Part shown: in pieces, positions 43,563 to 52,599 of the stretch | Numbering within the stretch: position 1 is the first letter of the stretch | Layout: the number at the start of each line of letters is the position of its first letter | DNA from: DATFVA01 sp963747755 | GTDB lineage: Bacteria; Bacteroidota; Ignavibacteria; Ignavibacteriales; Ignavibacteriaceae | Reading direction: 5' to 3' | Assembly: GCA_963747755.1 (NCBI GenBank) | Contig: CAVVGK010000011.1 | Coordinates: forward strand, 682,001 to 746,000 | DNA length: 64,000 nucleotides | Translations under genes and position numbers: made by a program | The notes under the pieces: generated by a model | What the model was told of the DNA's origin: nothing | What the model saw: the letters and a program-made list of their open reading frames with translations, nothing else | Database searches by the model: none

Positions 43563-43868
43563 ATGCATACAGAATATGAAGAAAATAGTGAGAGCAGTAA
43601 TAATAAGATGGGATGGTTCCTGGTTCTGATGTTCGCTGCATTTATCCTTGGATGGGCGATGGTAATGATGACAATCATTAAGGATGTTCCGCGGAAATGG
43701 GATTATGAGATTCTTCCCGATGCACCTTCGCAATCAATTTATTCAACAAGAGAATATAAAGAAGAACTCTTCCCTCCTGACCAGATAGAACATCTGCCTG
43801 AAGCCAAAGAACTTAAAGAAACGGAGAGACATAAAACGACTGTAATACCGGAAGATAGTTTGAAATGA
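43563..43868 (+). CDS. Single-helix membrane protein of the ACIII-cbb3 operon, unrecognised
   Basis: The ATG at 43563, just after the stop of the previous gene, gives 101 residues. There is one membrane helix (about 17-38), then an acidic-proline rich tail with KWDYEILPDAPSQSIYS and EELFPPDQIEHLPEAKE. I know no family for it. The tail is extended and probably lies outside the membrane, where it could pack against the cytochrome domains. It overlaps actE by 4 bp (ATGA), so it is translated with it. Confidence 0.6.
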   Translation: MHTEYEENSESSNNKMGWFLVLMFAAFILGWAMVMMTIIKDVPRKWDYEILPDAPSQSIYSTREYKEELFPPDQIEHLPEAKELKETERHKTTVIPEDSLK

Positions 43869-44392
43869 AAAAGAAATACCTCATAGGAATCGGAATAGTT
43901 GTAGTTATCGGTCTTTCAGTTTCGGCTTACCTCTTATTCACGGGTCCGCATATGGAACACCAGGAAAATTTGAGGACTTTTGAAAAAAGCGAGCTGCTTC
44001 CGCCCCCTCATTCGGTGACAGTTGAAAAACCCCCTGAACTTCCGGCAATGGATGAAGCAAATCCTCTGAAAAATACTCCGGAAAATTTTAACCGCGGAAG
44101 AGTGTACTATAATTATTACTGCGTTTTCTGTCATGGTGAATATCATGACGGCGACGGTCCTGTTGGCAAAAGTTATATCCCTAAACCAGCTGACTTAAGG
44201 GCGGATTCCATAAAAAATATGAATGATGCAAAACTTGTCAGAAACATGCTCACCGGGATAGGGCATACCCCGGTGCTGGAGAGTGTAGTACCATATAAAT
44301 ATTGGTGGTACTTATCGCTTTATGTTAAAAACTTTAAAGATAGTACATCAGCTTCACCTCAGAATGATAATAAACACCATAAGGACAATTGA
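43865..44392 (+). CDS. actE: Monohaem cytochrome c, ActE-like
   Basis: This 175-residue protein has an N-terminal membrane helix or uncleaved signal (about 5-26) and one cytochrome c domain with CVFCHGEYHDGDGP (Cys86, Cys89, His90), followed by KPADLR and LTGIGHTP. ActE carries the last haem of ACIII and hands electrons to the oxidase. It overlaps the gene before it by 4 bp and is the last gene of the tight overlapping run; the ThDP enzyme follows after 85 bp. Confidence 0.8.
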   Translation: MKKKYLIGIGIVVVIGLSVSAYLLFTGPHMEHQENLRTFEKSELLPPPHSVTVEKPPELPAMDEANPLKNTPENFNRGRVYYNYYCVFCHGEYHDGDGPVGKSYIPKPADLRADSIKNMNDAKLVRNMLTGIGHTPVLESVVPYKYWWYLSLYVKNFKDSTSASPQNDNKHHKDN

Positions 44393-44477
44393 TACAGCAT
44401 ATCACAAACTGTGTACTGAAAATAATTTAATTAAAAGAATAATTACGATAGGATTTTTTGAACAAAAGAGGTTTGAT

Positions 44478-46229
44478 ATGAAAAGTACCGCATCTGATAT
44501 ACTGGTTGATGTTCTTGAACAATGGGGTGTCGAATATATATTCGGTCTGCCGGGCGATGGTATAAACGGAATGATGGAAGCCCTGCGTAAAAGACAGGAC
44601 AGTATAAAATTTATTCATGTACGTCACGAAGAAGCTGCAGCATTTATGGCATGTGCATATGCTAAATATACAGGCAGGCTTGGCGTATGCCTTGCTACGA
44701 GCGGCCCCGGAGGGATTCATCTTTTGAATGGTTTATATGATGCTAAGATGGATGGTCAGCCTGTTCTTGCGATTACAGGAAACCAGTTTCACGATCTTAT
44801 GAATACTCATGGCCAGCAGGATGTAGAACTTGACCGGCTGTTTGAAGATGTCTCTGTTTATAATGTACGCATAATGGGCTCGACTCATGTGGCTAATGTA
44901 GCAAACCTCGCATGTCGTTATGCTTTAAATAGAAGAGGCGTAGCCCATATAACTTTCCCAAGTGATTTGCAAAGTGTAGAAGGATTGAATAACAGATCAA
45001 AGAGAAATATTCCTCACCATATGTCTAATGTATATTCTCCCCAGAATCCCATTCCTTCTCAAATGGATTTACAGAGTGCAGCACAGATCCTCAATGACGG
45101 TGAAAAGATAGCAATCTTTGCGGGACGAGGAGCACTGGGATGTACCGACGAACTTGAACAGGTTGCAAAGCTTTTGGGCGCTCCTATTATTAAACCTCTG
45201 TTGGGAAAAGCATGCGTGCCGGATGATAGTCCTTATACAACAGGAAGTGTTGGTCTGCTCGGTACAAAACCATCACAGGAAGCCGTAGAGGAATGCGACA
45301 CGCTTTTCATTATAGGTTCATCTTTCCCTTACATAGAATTTTATCCGGAGCCGGGACAGGCAAAATGCGTCCAGATTGATATTGATCCTACAAGGATAGG
45401 TCTGCGTTACCCCGTGGATGCGGGTCTGGCCGGCGAAAGTAAACAAACCCTGAAATACCTTATCCCTCTGTTAAAAAGAAAAGAAGACCAGAGCTTCCTG
45501 GAAAAAGCTCAGGAAGGAATGAAAGAATGGTGGGATCTTATGGAGGAAAGAGGAACAAGGAAAGATAAACCTATGAAACCACAGGTTGTTTCGTGGGAAC
45601 TGGGAAAGCTCTTAAAAGATAATGCGATAGTTTCTTCGGATTCCGGTACGATAGCTACATGGTGGGCAAGACAAATTAAAGCTAAACGGGGACAAATGTA
45701 CTCCCTATCTGGAAACCTGGCTACTATGGCAAATGGTCTCCCTTACGCCATTGCCGCACAGGTCGCTTACCCCGAGAGGCAGTGTGTAGCATTCGTTGGC
45801 GATGGAGGTTTCTCTATGCTGATGGCAGAAATATCAACCTGTGTGAAATATAATCTTCCGGTGAAGGTTATAATTATTAAGAACAATACACTGGGACAGA
45901 TTAAGTGGGAACAGATGGTATTTCTCGGAAACCCCGAATACGGCGTTAAGCTGGAGCCTATAAATTTTGCAAAGTTTGCTGAAGCATGCGGCGCTAAAGG
46001 TTTTTCGATTGAGAATGCAAAGGACTGCAGCAAAATTCTTAAACAGGCTTTGGAGACTGAAGGTCCTGTTGTAATAGAAGCCGTAGTTGATCCATTTGAA
46101 CCCCCATTGCCCGCAAAAATAGAATACAAGCAGGCTAAGTCATTTGCTAAATCTCTAGTCAAAGGCGAACCCAATAAAGCAAAAATATCTCTTACTATTG
46201 CATCGGACAAAGTCCGCGAACTTATATAG
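44478..46229 (+). CDS. ThDP-dependent enzyme of the pyruvate oxidase / acetolactate synthase type
   Basis: I start at 44478 behind AAAGAGG, giving 583 residues; the longer frame upstream is unsupported. The three-domain layout of this family is seen. The N-terminal Pyr domain has YIFGLPGDGINGMMEAL and VRHEEAAAFMACAYAK (catalytic Glu). A central FAD-type domain has IFAGRGALGCTDELE. The C-terminal PP domain has FVGDGGFSMLMAEIS with the GDG-x25-N diphosphate motif (ending IIIKNNTLGQ). The nearest described group is pyruvate:quinone oxidoreductase (PoxB). That would fit: pyruvate electrons enter the quinone pool next to the quinol-oxidising complex. The substrate is inferred. Confidence 0.8.
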   Translation: MKSTASDILVDVLEQWGVEYIFGLPGDGINGMMEALRKRQDSIKFIHVRHEEAAAFMACAYAKYTGRLGVCLATSGPGGIHLLNGLYDAKMDGQPVLAITGNQFHDLMNTHGQQDVELDRLFEDVSVYNVRIMGSTHVANVANLACRYALNRRGVAHITFPSDLQSVEGLNNRSKRNIPHHMSNVYSPQNPIPSQMDLQSAAQILNDGEKIAIFAGRGALGCTDELEQVAKLLGAPIIKPLLGKACVPDDSPYTTGSVGLLGTKPSQEAVEECDTLFIIGSSFPYIEFYPEPGQAKCVQIDIDPTRIGLRYPVDAGLAGESKQTLKYLIPLLKRKEDQSFLEKAQEGMKEWWDLMEERGTRKDKPMKPQVVSWELGKLLKDNAIVSSDSGTIATWWARQIKAKRGQMYSLSGNLATMANGLPYAIAAQVAYPERQCVAFVGDGGFSMLMAEISTCVKYNLPVKVIIIKNNTLGQIKWEQMVFLGNPEYGVKLEPINFAKFAEACGAKGFSIENAKDCSKILKQALETEGPVVIEAVVDPFEPPLPAKIEYKQAKSFAKSLVKGEPNKAKISLTIASDKVRELI

Positions 46230-46290
46230 GTATTCCCGGGAATCTTTATGGTTCCCGGATGAAATTCACGACATTAAAATCGGGATCCAT

Positions 46291-47298
46291 ATGAAAGAAA
46301 ACATACAGCCAAAAGTGGTAGTGATTACAGGAGCTTCTGCCGGGGTCGGCAGGGCTGCGGCAAAGAGATTTGCAGCGGAGAATCATAAAATAGCTCTTCT
46401 CGCAAGAGGGAGAAAAGGACTAGAAGCAGCTAAACAAGAAGTCGAGTCGCTCGGAGGAACCGCAATTACCATTCAATGTGATGTTTCTGATTACGAACAG
46501 GTAGATCGTGCCGCATCTGAAGTTGAAGAAAAATTTGGTCCTATCGATATCTGGATAAATAATGCAATGGTAACGGTTTTCGCTCCGTTTATTGAAATTG
46601 AACCAAAAGATTATAAACGGGTAACAGATGTAACCTACCTTGGACAGGTTAATGGAACCCTTGCAGCGTTAAAGAGAATGAAACCCCGCGACAGAGGAAC
46701 AATAATCCACGTAGGATCGGCTCTTGCATACCGCGGAATCCCTCTCCAGACGGCTTACTGCGGGGCGAAACATGCCATCCAGGGTTTTACAGAATCATTG
46801 CGGAGTGAATTGCTGCATGAGGGTAGCAGCGTTCACATCGCTATGTTGCAAATGCCTGCACTAAATACTCCCCAGTTCGACTGGTGTAAAACTACATTTG
46901 ATAAAAAGCCCCAGCCTGTTCCGCCAATATATCAGCCGGAAGTTGCTGCTGACGCTATTTACTATGCAGCCTTCAATAAAAAGAGCGAAATGTATGTGGG
47001 TATGAGTACGGCCGTAATTGTGAATGGCAATAAATTCTTTCCCCGGTATGGTGATAAATACCTTGCAAAAAACGGGGTTAATTCTCAATTATCAGAGCAG
47101 GCTATCGAAAAAGACCGGCCGAATAATTTGTATGAGCCTGTTGAAGGTGATTTCGGAACTCATGGAGATTTTGATAACATTTCTAAAGGTGAAAGCTGGC
47201 AGCTTAAACTAGATAAAAATAAGAGTTTTATTGGTGCAGCGGCAGCCGGATTTGCTGCTGTTACAGTACTGGGAACTTTTATTAAAAGATTATTTTGA
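46291..47298 (+). CDS. SDR-family oxidoreductase with C-terminal membrane segment
   Basis: The ATG at 46291 gives 335 residues. The Rossmann fold shows TGASAGVGRAA (NAD(P) loop), CDVSDYEQV, the NNAMV catalytic-helix motif, a Ser in HVGSALAYRG and the YCGAK (Tyr-x-x-x-Lys) pair. A longer C-terminal tail ends in a hydrophobic stretch (IGAAAAGFAAVTVLGTFI) that could anchor it to the membrane. SDR enzymes oxidise or reduce sugars, alcohols or steroids; here the substrate may belong with the neighbouring sugar-acid dehydratase candidate, whose start is 1 bp after the end of this gene. Confidence 0.8.
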   Translation: MKENIQPKVVVITGASAGVGRAAAKRFAAENHKIALLARGRKGLEAAKQEVESLGGTAITIQCDVSDYEQVDRAASEVEEKFGPIDIWINNAMVTVFAPFIEIEPKDYKRVTDVTYLGQVNGTLAALKRMKPRDRGTIIHVGSALAYRGIPLQTAYCGAKHAIQGFTESLRSELLHEGSSVHIAMLQMPALNTPQFDWCKTTFDKKPQPVPPIYQPEVAADAIYYAAFNKKSEMYVGMSTAVIVNGNKFFPRYGDKYLAKNGVNSQLSEQAIEKDRPNNLYEPVEGDFGTHGDFDNISKGESWQLKLDKNKSFIGAAAAGFAAVTVLGTFIKRLF

Positions 47299-47299
47299 A

Positions 47300-48421
47300 A
47301 TGAATAATTTAAATTCTGAGACTGAAGAAAAGATAGAAATAAAAATAGGGAATGTAAGAGCGAGAGCCTATAAGGTTCCCACCGATAAACCTGAATCCGA
47401 TGGAACTATAAAGTGGGATTCTACAACAATTGTTGTTGTCGAAACTGAGGCTGCCGGATATACTGGAATAGGTTATACTTATACTCACTCCTCTGCGGCA
47501 GGACTTATAAATGATAAACTGTCGGGTATCATCAAAAATAAAAACGTAATGAACATAGAAGCACGCTGGTATGATCTGCTGCATGAAATAAGAAATATCG
47601 GAAGACCGGGACTTGTTTCAGAAGCTATCTCTGCAATAGACATTTCTCTGTATGATTTAAAAGCCAGGATACTCGGTCTCCCTGTAGTTCGTCTTTTGAG
47701 TGAATACAATGACGGTGTTGAAATTTACGGAAGCGGAGGTTTTACTTCATACTCAATTTCAGAACTGCAGGAACAGCTTTCAGGCTGGGTGGATGAAGGA
47801 ATTCCGAGAGTAAAAATGAAAATAGGCAGAGAACCATCAAAGGATGTGGCACGTGTACGGGCGGCCAGAGAGGCTATAGGCAGAGAAGCAGAGCTTTTTG
47901 TTGATGCAAATGGAGCATATACAAAAAAACAGGCGCTTAATAAGTCGATTGAGTTCCTTAAATATGGCGTGAGCTGGTATGAAGAGCCTGTAACTTCTGA
48001 TGACCTTGAAGGATTGAGGCTGCTTCGGGAAAAAGTGCCTGCCCCCATTGAGGTCACCGCAGGTGAATATGGCTACGATTATTTCTATTTCAAACGAATG
48101 CTTGACGCCGGTTCGGTTGATGTCCTTCAGGCTGACGGAACGAGGTGCGGAGGTATAACGGGATTTCTGAAAGCAGGCGTATTATGTGAGGCTGCAAACA
48201 CTCCCTTTTCTGCACATACAGCCCCCGCAGTTCATATGCATGCCGGATGCTGTACAAAAAGATTACGTCATATAGAATATTTTCACGACCATGTACGAAT
48301 TGAAAGAATGTTCTTTAATGGTTTCCCGCAGCCTTCGGGCGGTATGCTGGTTCCGGATAAAAGCAGACCGGGACTTGGGTTGGATCTGAAGGTAAAAGAT
48401 ATTCAAAAATATGAAGTGTAA
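47300..48421 (+). CDS. Enolase-superfamily (mandelate racemase / sugar-acid dehydratase type) enzyme
   Basis: The ATG at 47300 (373 residues) follows the SDR gene by one base. The N-terminal capping domain (about 10-130) and the barrel are present with the family's residues: VKMKIGRE (Lys-x-Lys), metal ligands in FVDANGAY, YEEPV and VTAGEYGYDY, and a late histidine in FSAHTAPAVHMH. Enolase-superfamily members abstract a proton next to a carboxylate; most bacterial relatives dehydrate sugar acids. The exact acid is unknown. The SDR next door may act before it in a sugar-acid pathway. Confidence 0.82.
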   Translation: MNNLNSETEEKIEIKIGNVRARAYKVPTDKPESDGTIKWDSTTIVVVETEAAGYTGIGYTYTHSSAAGLINDKLSGIIKNKNVMNIEARWYDLLHEIRNIGRPGLVSEAISAIDISLYDLKARILGLPVVRLLSEYNDGVEIYGSGGFTSYSISELQEQLSGWVDEGIPRVKMKIGREPSKDVARVRAAREAIGREAELFVDANGAYTKKQALNKSIEFLKYGVSWYEEPVTSDDLEGLRLLREKVPAPIEVTAGEYGYDYFYFKRMLDAGSVDVLQADGTRCGGITGFLKAGVLCEAANTPFSAHTAPAVHMHAGCCTKRLRHIEYFHDHVRIERMFFNGFPQPSGGMLVPDKSRPGLGLDLKVKDIQKYEV

Positions 48422-48428
48422 ATCCGCC

Positions 48429-48619
48429 GGAACTGTCCCAAAAGTTCTTATTTGTCTTTTCGGGAGGCTATGAATGCATTATTCAGCTTGACTATTGAGA
48501 GCGGTCTGTATTCTGCCGGTTAAAAAGGAACTTATAATTGTTGACTGGATCCGACCGAGAAAGCTTTCTAAGATTTCTCCCTTCGACCGAAATGACAATT
48601 TCAATTTTGAGACAATCCC
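48429..48619. repeat. Possible small element bounded by inverted repeats
   Basis: The ends GGAACTGTCCCAAAA (48429-48443) and TTTTGAGACAATCCC (48605-48619) are inverted copies matching at 12 of 15 positions. The 190 bp between them have no gene. A similar end sequence, AATTTGAGACAACCGC, occurs at about 16605-16620. This resembles a short non-coding mobile repeat (MITE-like), but only one whole copy is in the window. Confidence 0.4.
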
Positions 48620-48667
48620 TTAATTGATAATAATTTTATTGGCTGAAAAAAAATTGAGGCAAAAAAT

Positions 48668-49045
48668 ATGAGTAAAGGATTTGGAAAAAAAGTATGGGCA
48701 ATTGCTGAAGGTTATATACCCACAGGCAGCAATGGACCTGAACCTGAAATGTTGAGTCATGAAACAGCGTGTATATTAAATACATCAGACCAGGAGGCTC
48801 ATGTAGAAATCACGGTTTATTATTCAGACAGGGATCCCTCAGGCCCCTACAAAATCACCGTAGAAGCTCAGAGAACCAAACACATAAGATTTAACAACTT
48901 AAAAGATCCGGAACCCGTCCCTAAAGGAACAGATTATTCCAGCGTGATAAAATCAGATATCCCCATCATCGTTCAGCATTCACGCCTGGATTCCCGGCAG
49001 GCTGAAAATGCCCTGCTATCAACGATAGCTTACCCGGTAGAATAA
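48668..49045 (+). CDS. ASRT-family protein (sensory-rhodopsin-transducer-like)
   Basis: This 125-residue soluble protein shows the continuous signature of the ASRT family: KVWAIAEGYIPTGSNGPEPE, SHETACILNTSDQEAHVEIT, and QHSRLDSRQAENALLSTIAY. The family is named for the tetrameric transducer of Anabaena sensory rhodopsin. Most members occur without a rhodopsin and are thought to bind carbohydrate or small ligands. No rhodopsin gene is here; the neighbours are an enolase-superfamily enzyme, an SDR and a cupin. A carbohydrate-linked role is the likeliest. Confidence 0.9.
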   Translation: MSKGFGKKVWAIAEGYIPTGSNGPEPEMLSHETACILNTSDQEAHVEITVYYSDRDPSGPYKITVEAQRTKHIRFNNLKDPEPVPKGTDYSSVIKSDIPIIVQHSRLDSRQAENALLSTIAYPVE

Positions 49046-49164
49046 TTCATTTAAGGGGTATAGCCTGTCCTTTCTTTTACAGGCTTATCCCTCTGCATTC
49101 TATCACGGCAGTATATTTTGATATTTCTCATAAATTGATAAGATAAGAATGAAAGGTTAATAAT

Positions 49165-49470
49165 TTGAAAAAGATAAACACGGCAATGGAAAACGGCTTT
49201 AGCGTAAAACATACAGTAAAGAGCTCACAGGCTGCTACAATGGTTTTATCCACCGGTGAAAAAACCGGGGGACCGGATAACAAACATTCCGGGAGCGATC
49301 AGTGGCTGTATGTGGTTTCAGGTAAAGGAGAGGCCACTATAAACGGAGAAAACCTGGTTCTGAATCAGGGAGATTTAATTTTGATTGAAGCAGGAGATAC
49401 TCATGAAATAAAAGCCGGTAGTGATCAGAAACTTGAAACCCTTAATTTCTACTCACCGCCGGCCTACTGA
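49165..49470 (+). CDS. Small cupin-domain protein
   Basis: This 101-residue protein has a start at TTG (49165, GAAAGG ahead); an ATG at 49186 is an alternative. It is a single cupin barrel: HSGSDQWLYVVSGKGEATIN (motif 1, with the usual His replaced in part) and LNQGDLILIEAGDTHEIKAG (motif 2, His at the end). Small cupins bind metals and sugars or act as isomerases and dioxygenases. It is 119 bp after the ASRT gene on the same strand. Confidence 0.8.
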   Translation: MKKINTAMENGFSVKHTVKSSQAATMVLSTGEKTGGPDNKHSGSDQWLYVVSGKGEATINGENLVLNQGDLILIEAGDTHEIKAGSDQKLETLNFYSPPAY

Positions 49471-49493
49471 ATAAATACATTACTTCTATTGTA

Positions 49494-52400
49494 TCAGACT
49501 TTCTCTCTCTTTGATGGATCAATAACTTTTGCCCGGGCAGTTAAGTAATAGAATGCCGGAATAACAAAGAGAGTAAGGATTGTTGAAACAATTAAACCTC
49601 CAATCGCAACAATACCCATTGGTATTCTCATTTCTTTTCCTGCCGCGCCTATTCCAAGTGCTAAAGGAAGCATACCGAGTACGATAGCTACTGTAGCCAT
49701 TATCTGCGGCTTCAGCTTTGTAGGACAGGCTTCAAGCAATGCGTCTTTCGGAAGCATACCCTGCTCTCTTCTCAGCTGATTTGTATAATCAAGGATTAGA
49801 ATAGCATTATTTACAACTATCCCGATCAGCATTATTATAGCCATTAAAGAAACAATGTTAAACGGTGTACTGGTTATATACAGCGCAAGGATTACTCCGA
49901 TCATTGCCAGTAAAACCGTAAGCATGATTGAAACAGGCTGCCAGAAACTTTCGAGAATTGCCGCTAGCAGCATATATGTAAGGAAAACTGCCAGGAAGAA
50001 GGCAAATAGCATATCCTTTATCATATCATTCATCATTTTCACATTCCCTCCCCACCGTATATCATAACCCGGAGGCAGATCAAGATCAGCCAGCCTTCTG
50101 TCTACTTCACTGGTGATATTGCCAAGAGGGACTCCCGAAGCGGGAGCTCCCGTGAACATGATCGAAACGTATTTGTCGCGATGAAGGATTTTAGTATACC
50201 CTGTGGTAAACCTTACATCTGCCAGCTGCGACAACCTGAATGGTCCTGCTGGTGAAGCCACGGTTATATTGGAAATCTTCTCGGGAGAGTTTACTGATCT
50301 GTCGTCCATCGTTACAGTTATATCATATTCGTTTCCCAACTCACGGTACTTGGATGACTGAATCCCTTCAACAGAAGAACGCAGGGTTAAAGCAAGGTCG
50401 GTAATGCTTAGTCCTGCTTCAACCAGTTTTTCTCTGCGGGGGAACACAGTAATTTCGGGTTTACCCGCGCGGGAACTTTGATCGAAGTTTATTAGTCCCG
50501 GAATATCCTTTACCTTCGCCACCACCTGGTTCTTAAGCTCTTCCAGTTTATCGATATCCTGACCCATTAGAAAGAATTCAACCGGAGCACCGGGACCGCC
50601 GGAAGAGGATCCGAGATCGACTTTGATCCTTGCATTTGGTATATCCGCAAGTTCTTTTACAAATACCGAGATCATCTCCTGAAGACTGATGTTTCTTTCT
50701 ATCGCATCAACGAGCTGTACATCCATCAGCGCCATGTTTGTGCCTATATCTAGCTCACTCATTCTTCCCAGGTTCGTTATCATATGTGTAACTTCGGGAT
50801 GCTTTTTAACCCGGTCTTCAATCTGGCTGAGCAGATTGCCGGTAGCCAGCAGGTTGTAACCTTCGGGCATTTCCACTGATATTTTTATTTTTCCGTCATC
50901 AAATGACGGCAGGAATTCGAACCCGATTTTAGATCCGAAAGTCATCATCACAAGTATCAGTATTACAAATGAGGAAAGCACCACTATAAAACTTGTGAAC
51001 TTATTCTTGAGAAACTTCGCCAGCATATTTTTGTAAAAAATTGTCTGTCTCTCTTCAAATGCATTCAGCTTTTGACTTAACTTACCCGGTTTGTGTTCTT
51101 TGGTCAGGATTAAAGATGCGAGCATCGGGGTAAGGGTAAATGACATTATTAAAGAAAAGATAGTAGCAAATACTGCAGCCAGAGCCAGTTCTTTGAGCCA
51201 CATTCCAACCATGGATGACATATTTGCAACCGGAAGAAACACAACCAGGTTGGTAAGTGTTGAAGCAAGTACCGCAACCATTACCTCCGATGTTCCTTTG
51301 AACGCAGCCTGCTTTATAGTTTTACCCATCTTCTTATAGCGGAAGATGTTTTCGATTACCACGATGGAGTTTGCCACAAGCACACCGACTGATACTGATA
51401 GACCCATCAACGTCATCATATTCAATGTTAAACCTGATAACTGCAGGAGGAGAAATGTTGATATAATTGACGTTGGCATTGACAGTGCTACTATAATAGT
51501 GGACCGAAGATCATGAAGGAACAGGAACAGCACTATTGCGGTAAAGATGACTCCAAGGTATATATTACTCATTGTATCATCAACGCTGCTCTGAACAAAG
51601 CCTGACTCATCATTTACTATTTCAAGACTGGCACCCTGTGGAAGCACAGATTTAATATCGGGAAGTGATGATTTAATTGCTTCCGCTACCTTTACAATGT
51701 TTCCTTCAGAACTTTTGATAATTCCAAGGCGTACAACATTTTCGTTGCGGAAATTCTTTTTGACGTTATAATAAACTGCTCTCTGCCTGATATCCTTTCC
51801 TACATCCTTAACCTCTGCAAACTGCCTTACTTTTTTGGGTCCGTACGGAGTAGGAACCTCCAGTTCATTGATAGCTTCAGGACTGGCATACTGACCATTT
51901 AATCTTACCGTATATTCCTGGTCTCCAATCTGAAAATATCCTCCGGGGATATCCATATTATGAATTTTAAGGATCTGGCTCAGTTGCGGAAGTGAAATTG
52001 AATTTTCATAAATTTCCTTGTTGTTCAGGATTACCCTTACTTCTCTTTCCTGACCGCCGGTTATTTGAACGTTTGCTACTCCTTCAATCTGGGAAAACCT
52101 GTCCTTCAAAGTTTTATCAGCGATCTCATATAACTGTCTCGGGTCAAGGTTGCCGCTCAATACCAGATCGACAACAGGGAACTGCTTCAAGTCAACCTTC
52201 TGCACAATAGGTTTTTTCGAATCTTCAGGAAGATCATTTATAATTTCATCAACTTTATTTTTAACTTCCTGGTTCGCAACATCGACATCTTTCCCCATTG
52301 TAAATTCAAGTATAATGATCGACAGACCGTCAAGAGAATACGACTCCACCCTTTCAATCTGACTTATGGTTGATATAGACTCTTCTATTCTTTTGCTGAT

Positions 52401-52586
52401 CAGGGTTTCAATCTCTTTAGGCCCTGCTCCGGGATATACAGTTGATATAGTTACATAGGGAATTTCCACATCCGGCTGAAGGTTCAGGTTTAACCTGAAG
52501 AAGGAAATCAAACCGAATATTACAAAAACAAGAAGTCCCACCGCGGTTAAAACAGGACGGTTTATAGACACTTTTGCAAGAAACAT
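49494..52586 (-). CDS. RND-family efflux permease, AcrB-like, lacking the TM4 aspartate pair
   Basis: This 1030-residue protein has the twelve-helix double-repeat layout of the AcrB (HAE) family. Porter domains include KDRFSQIEGVANVQITGGQE and the second-half counterpart VKDIPGLINFDQ. The long periplasmic loops and the PRxxL segment are also present. The transmembrane part at about residues 395-415 reads VSVGVLVANSIVVIENIF: the two Asp of the usual L-V-D-D-A-I-V motif are Ala405 and Asn406. In TM10 the usual lysine position reads GIVVNNAILILDY. It is the last gene of the TolC-adaptor-RND unit (minus strand), 13 bp after the adaptor. Confidence 0.9.
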   Translation of the reverse strand: MFLAKVSINRPVLTAVGLLVFVIFGLISFFRLNLNLQPDVEIPYVTISTVYPGAGPKEIETLISKRIEESISTISQIERVESYSLDGLSIIILEFTMGKDVDVANQEVKNKVDEIINDLPEDSKKPIVQKVDLKQFPVVDLVLSGNLDPRQLYEIADKTLKDRFSQIEGVANVQITGGQEREVRVILNNKEIYENSISLPQLSQILKIHNMDIPGGYFQIGDQEYTVRLNGQYASPEAINELEVPTPYGPKKVRQFAEVKDVGKDIRQRAVYYNVKKNFRNENVVRLGIIKSSEGNIVKVAEAIKSSLPDIKSVLPQGASLEIVNDESGFVQSSVDDTMSNIYLGVIFTAIVLFLFLHDLRSTIIVALSMPTSIISTFLLLQLSGLTLNMMTLMGLSVSVGVLVANSIVVIENIFRYKKMGKTIKQAAFKGTSEVMVAVLASTLTNLVVFLPVANMSSMVGMWLKELALAAVFATIFSLIMSFTLTPMLASLILTKEHKPGKLSQKLNAFEERQTIFYKNMLAKFLKNKFTSFIVVLSSFVILILVMMTFGSKIGFEFLPSFDDGKIKISVEMPEGYNLLATGNLLSQIEDRVKKHPEVTHMITNLGRMSELDIGTNMALMDVQLVDAIERNISLQEMISVFVKELADIPNARIKVDLGSSSGGPGAPVEFFLMGQDIDKLEELKNQVVAKVKDIPGLINFDQSSRAGKPEITVFPRREKLVEAGLSITDLALTLRSSVEGIQSSKYRELGNEYDITVTMDDRSVNSPEKISNITVASPAGPFRLSQLADVRFTTGYTKILHRDKYVSIMFTGAPASGVPLGNITSEVDRRLADLDLPPGYDIRWGGNVKMMNDMIKDMLFAFFLAVFLTYMLLAAILESFWQPVSIMLTVLLAMIGVILALYITSTPFNIVSLMAIIMLIGIVVNNAILILDYTNQLRREQGMLPKDALLEACPTKLKPQIMATVAIVLGMLPLALGIGAAGKEMRIPMGIVAIGGLIVSTILTLFVIPAFYYLTARAKVIDPSKREKV

Positions 52587-52599
52587 AGTATAATCCCTT

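Noticed and set aside
48668..49045. Sensory rhodopsin system
   Set aside because: Only the transducer-family protein is present; there is no opsin gene or retinal-synthesis gene in the window.
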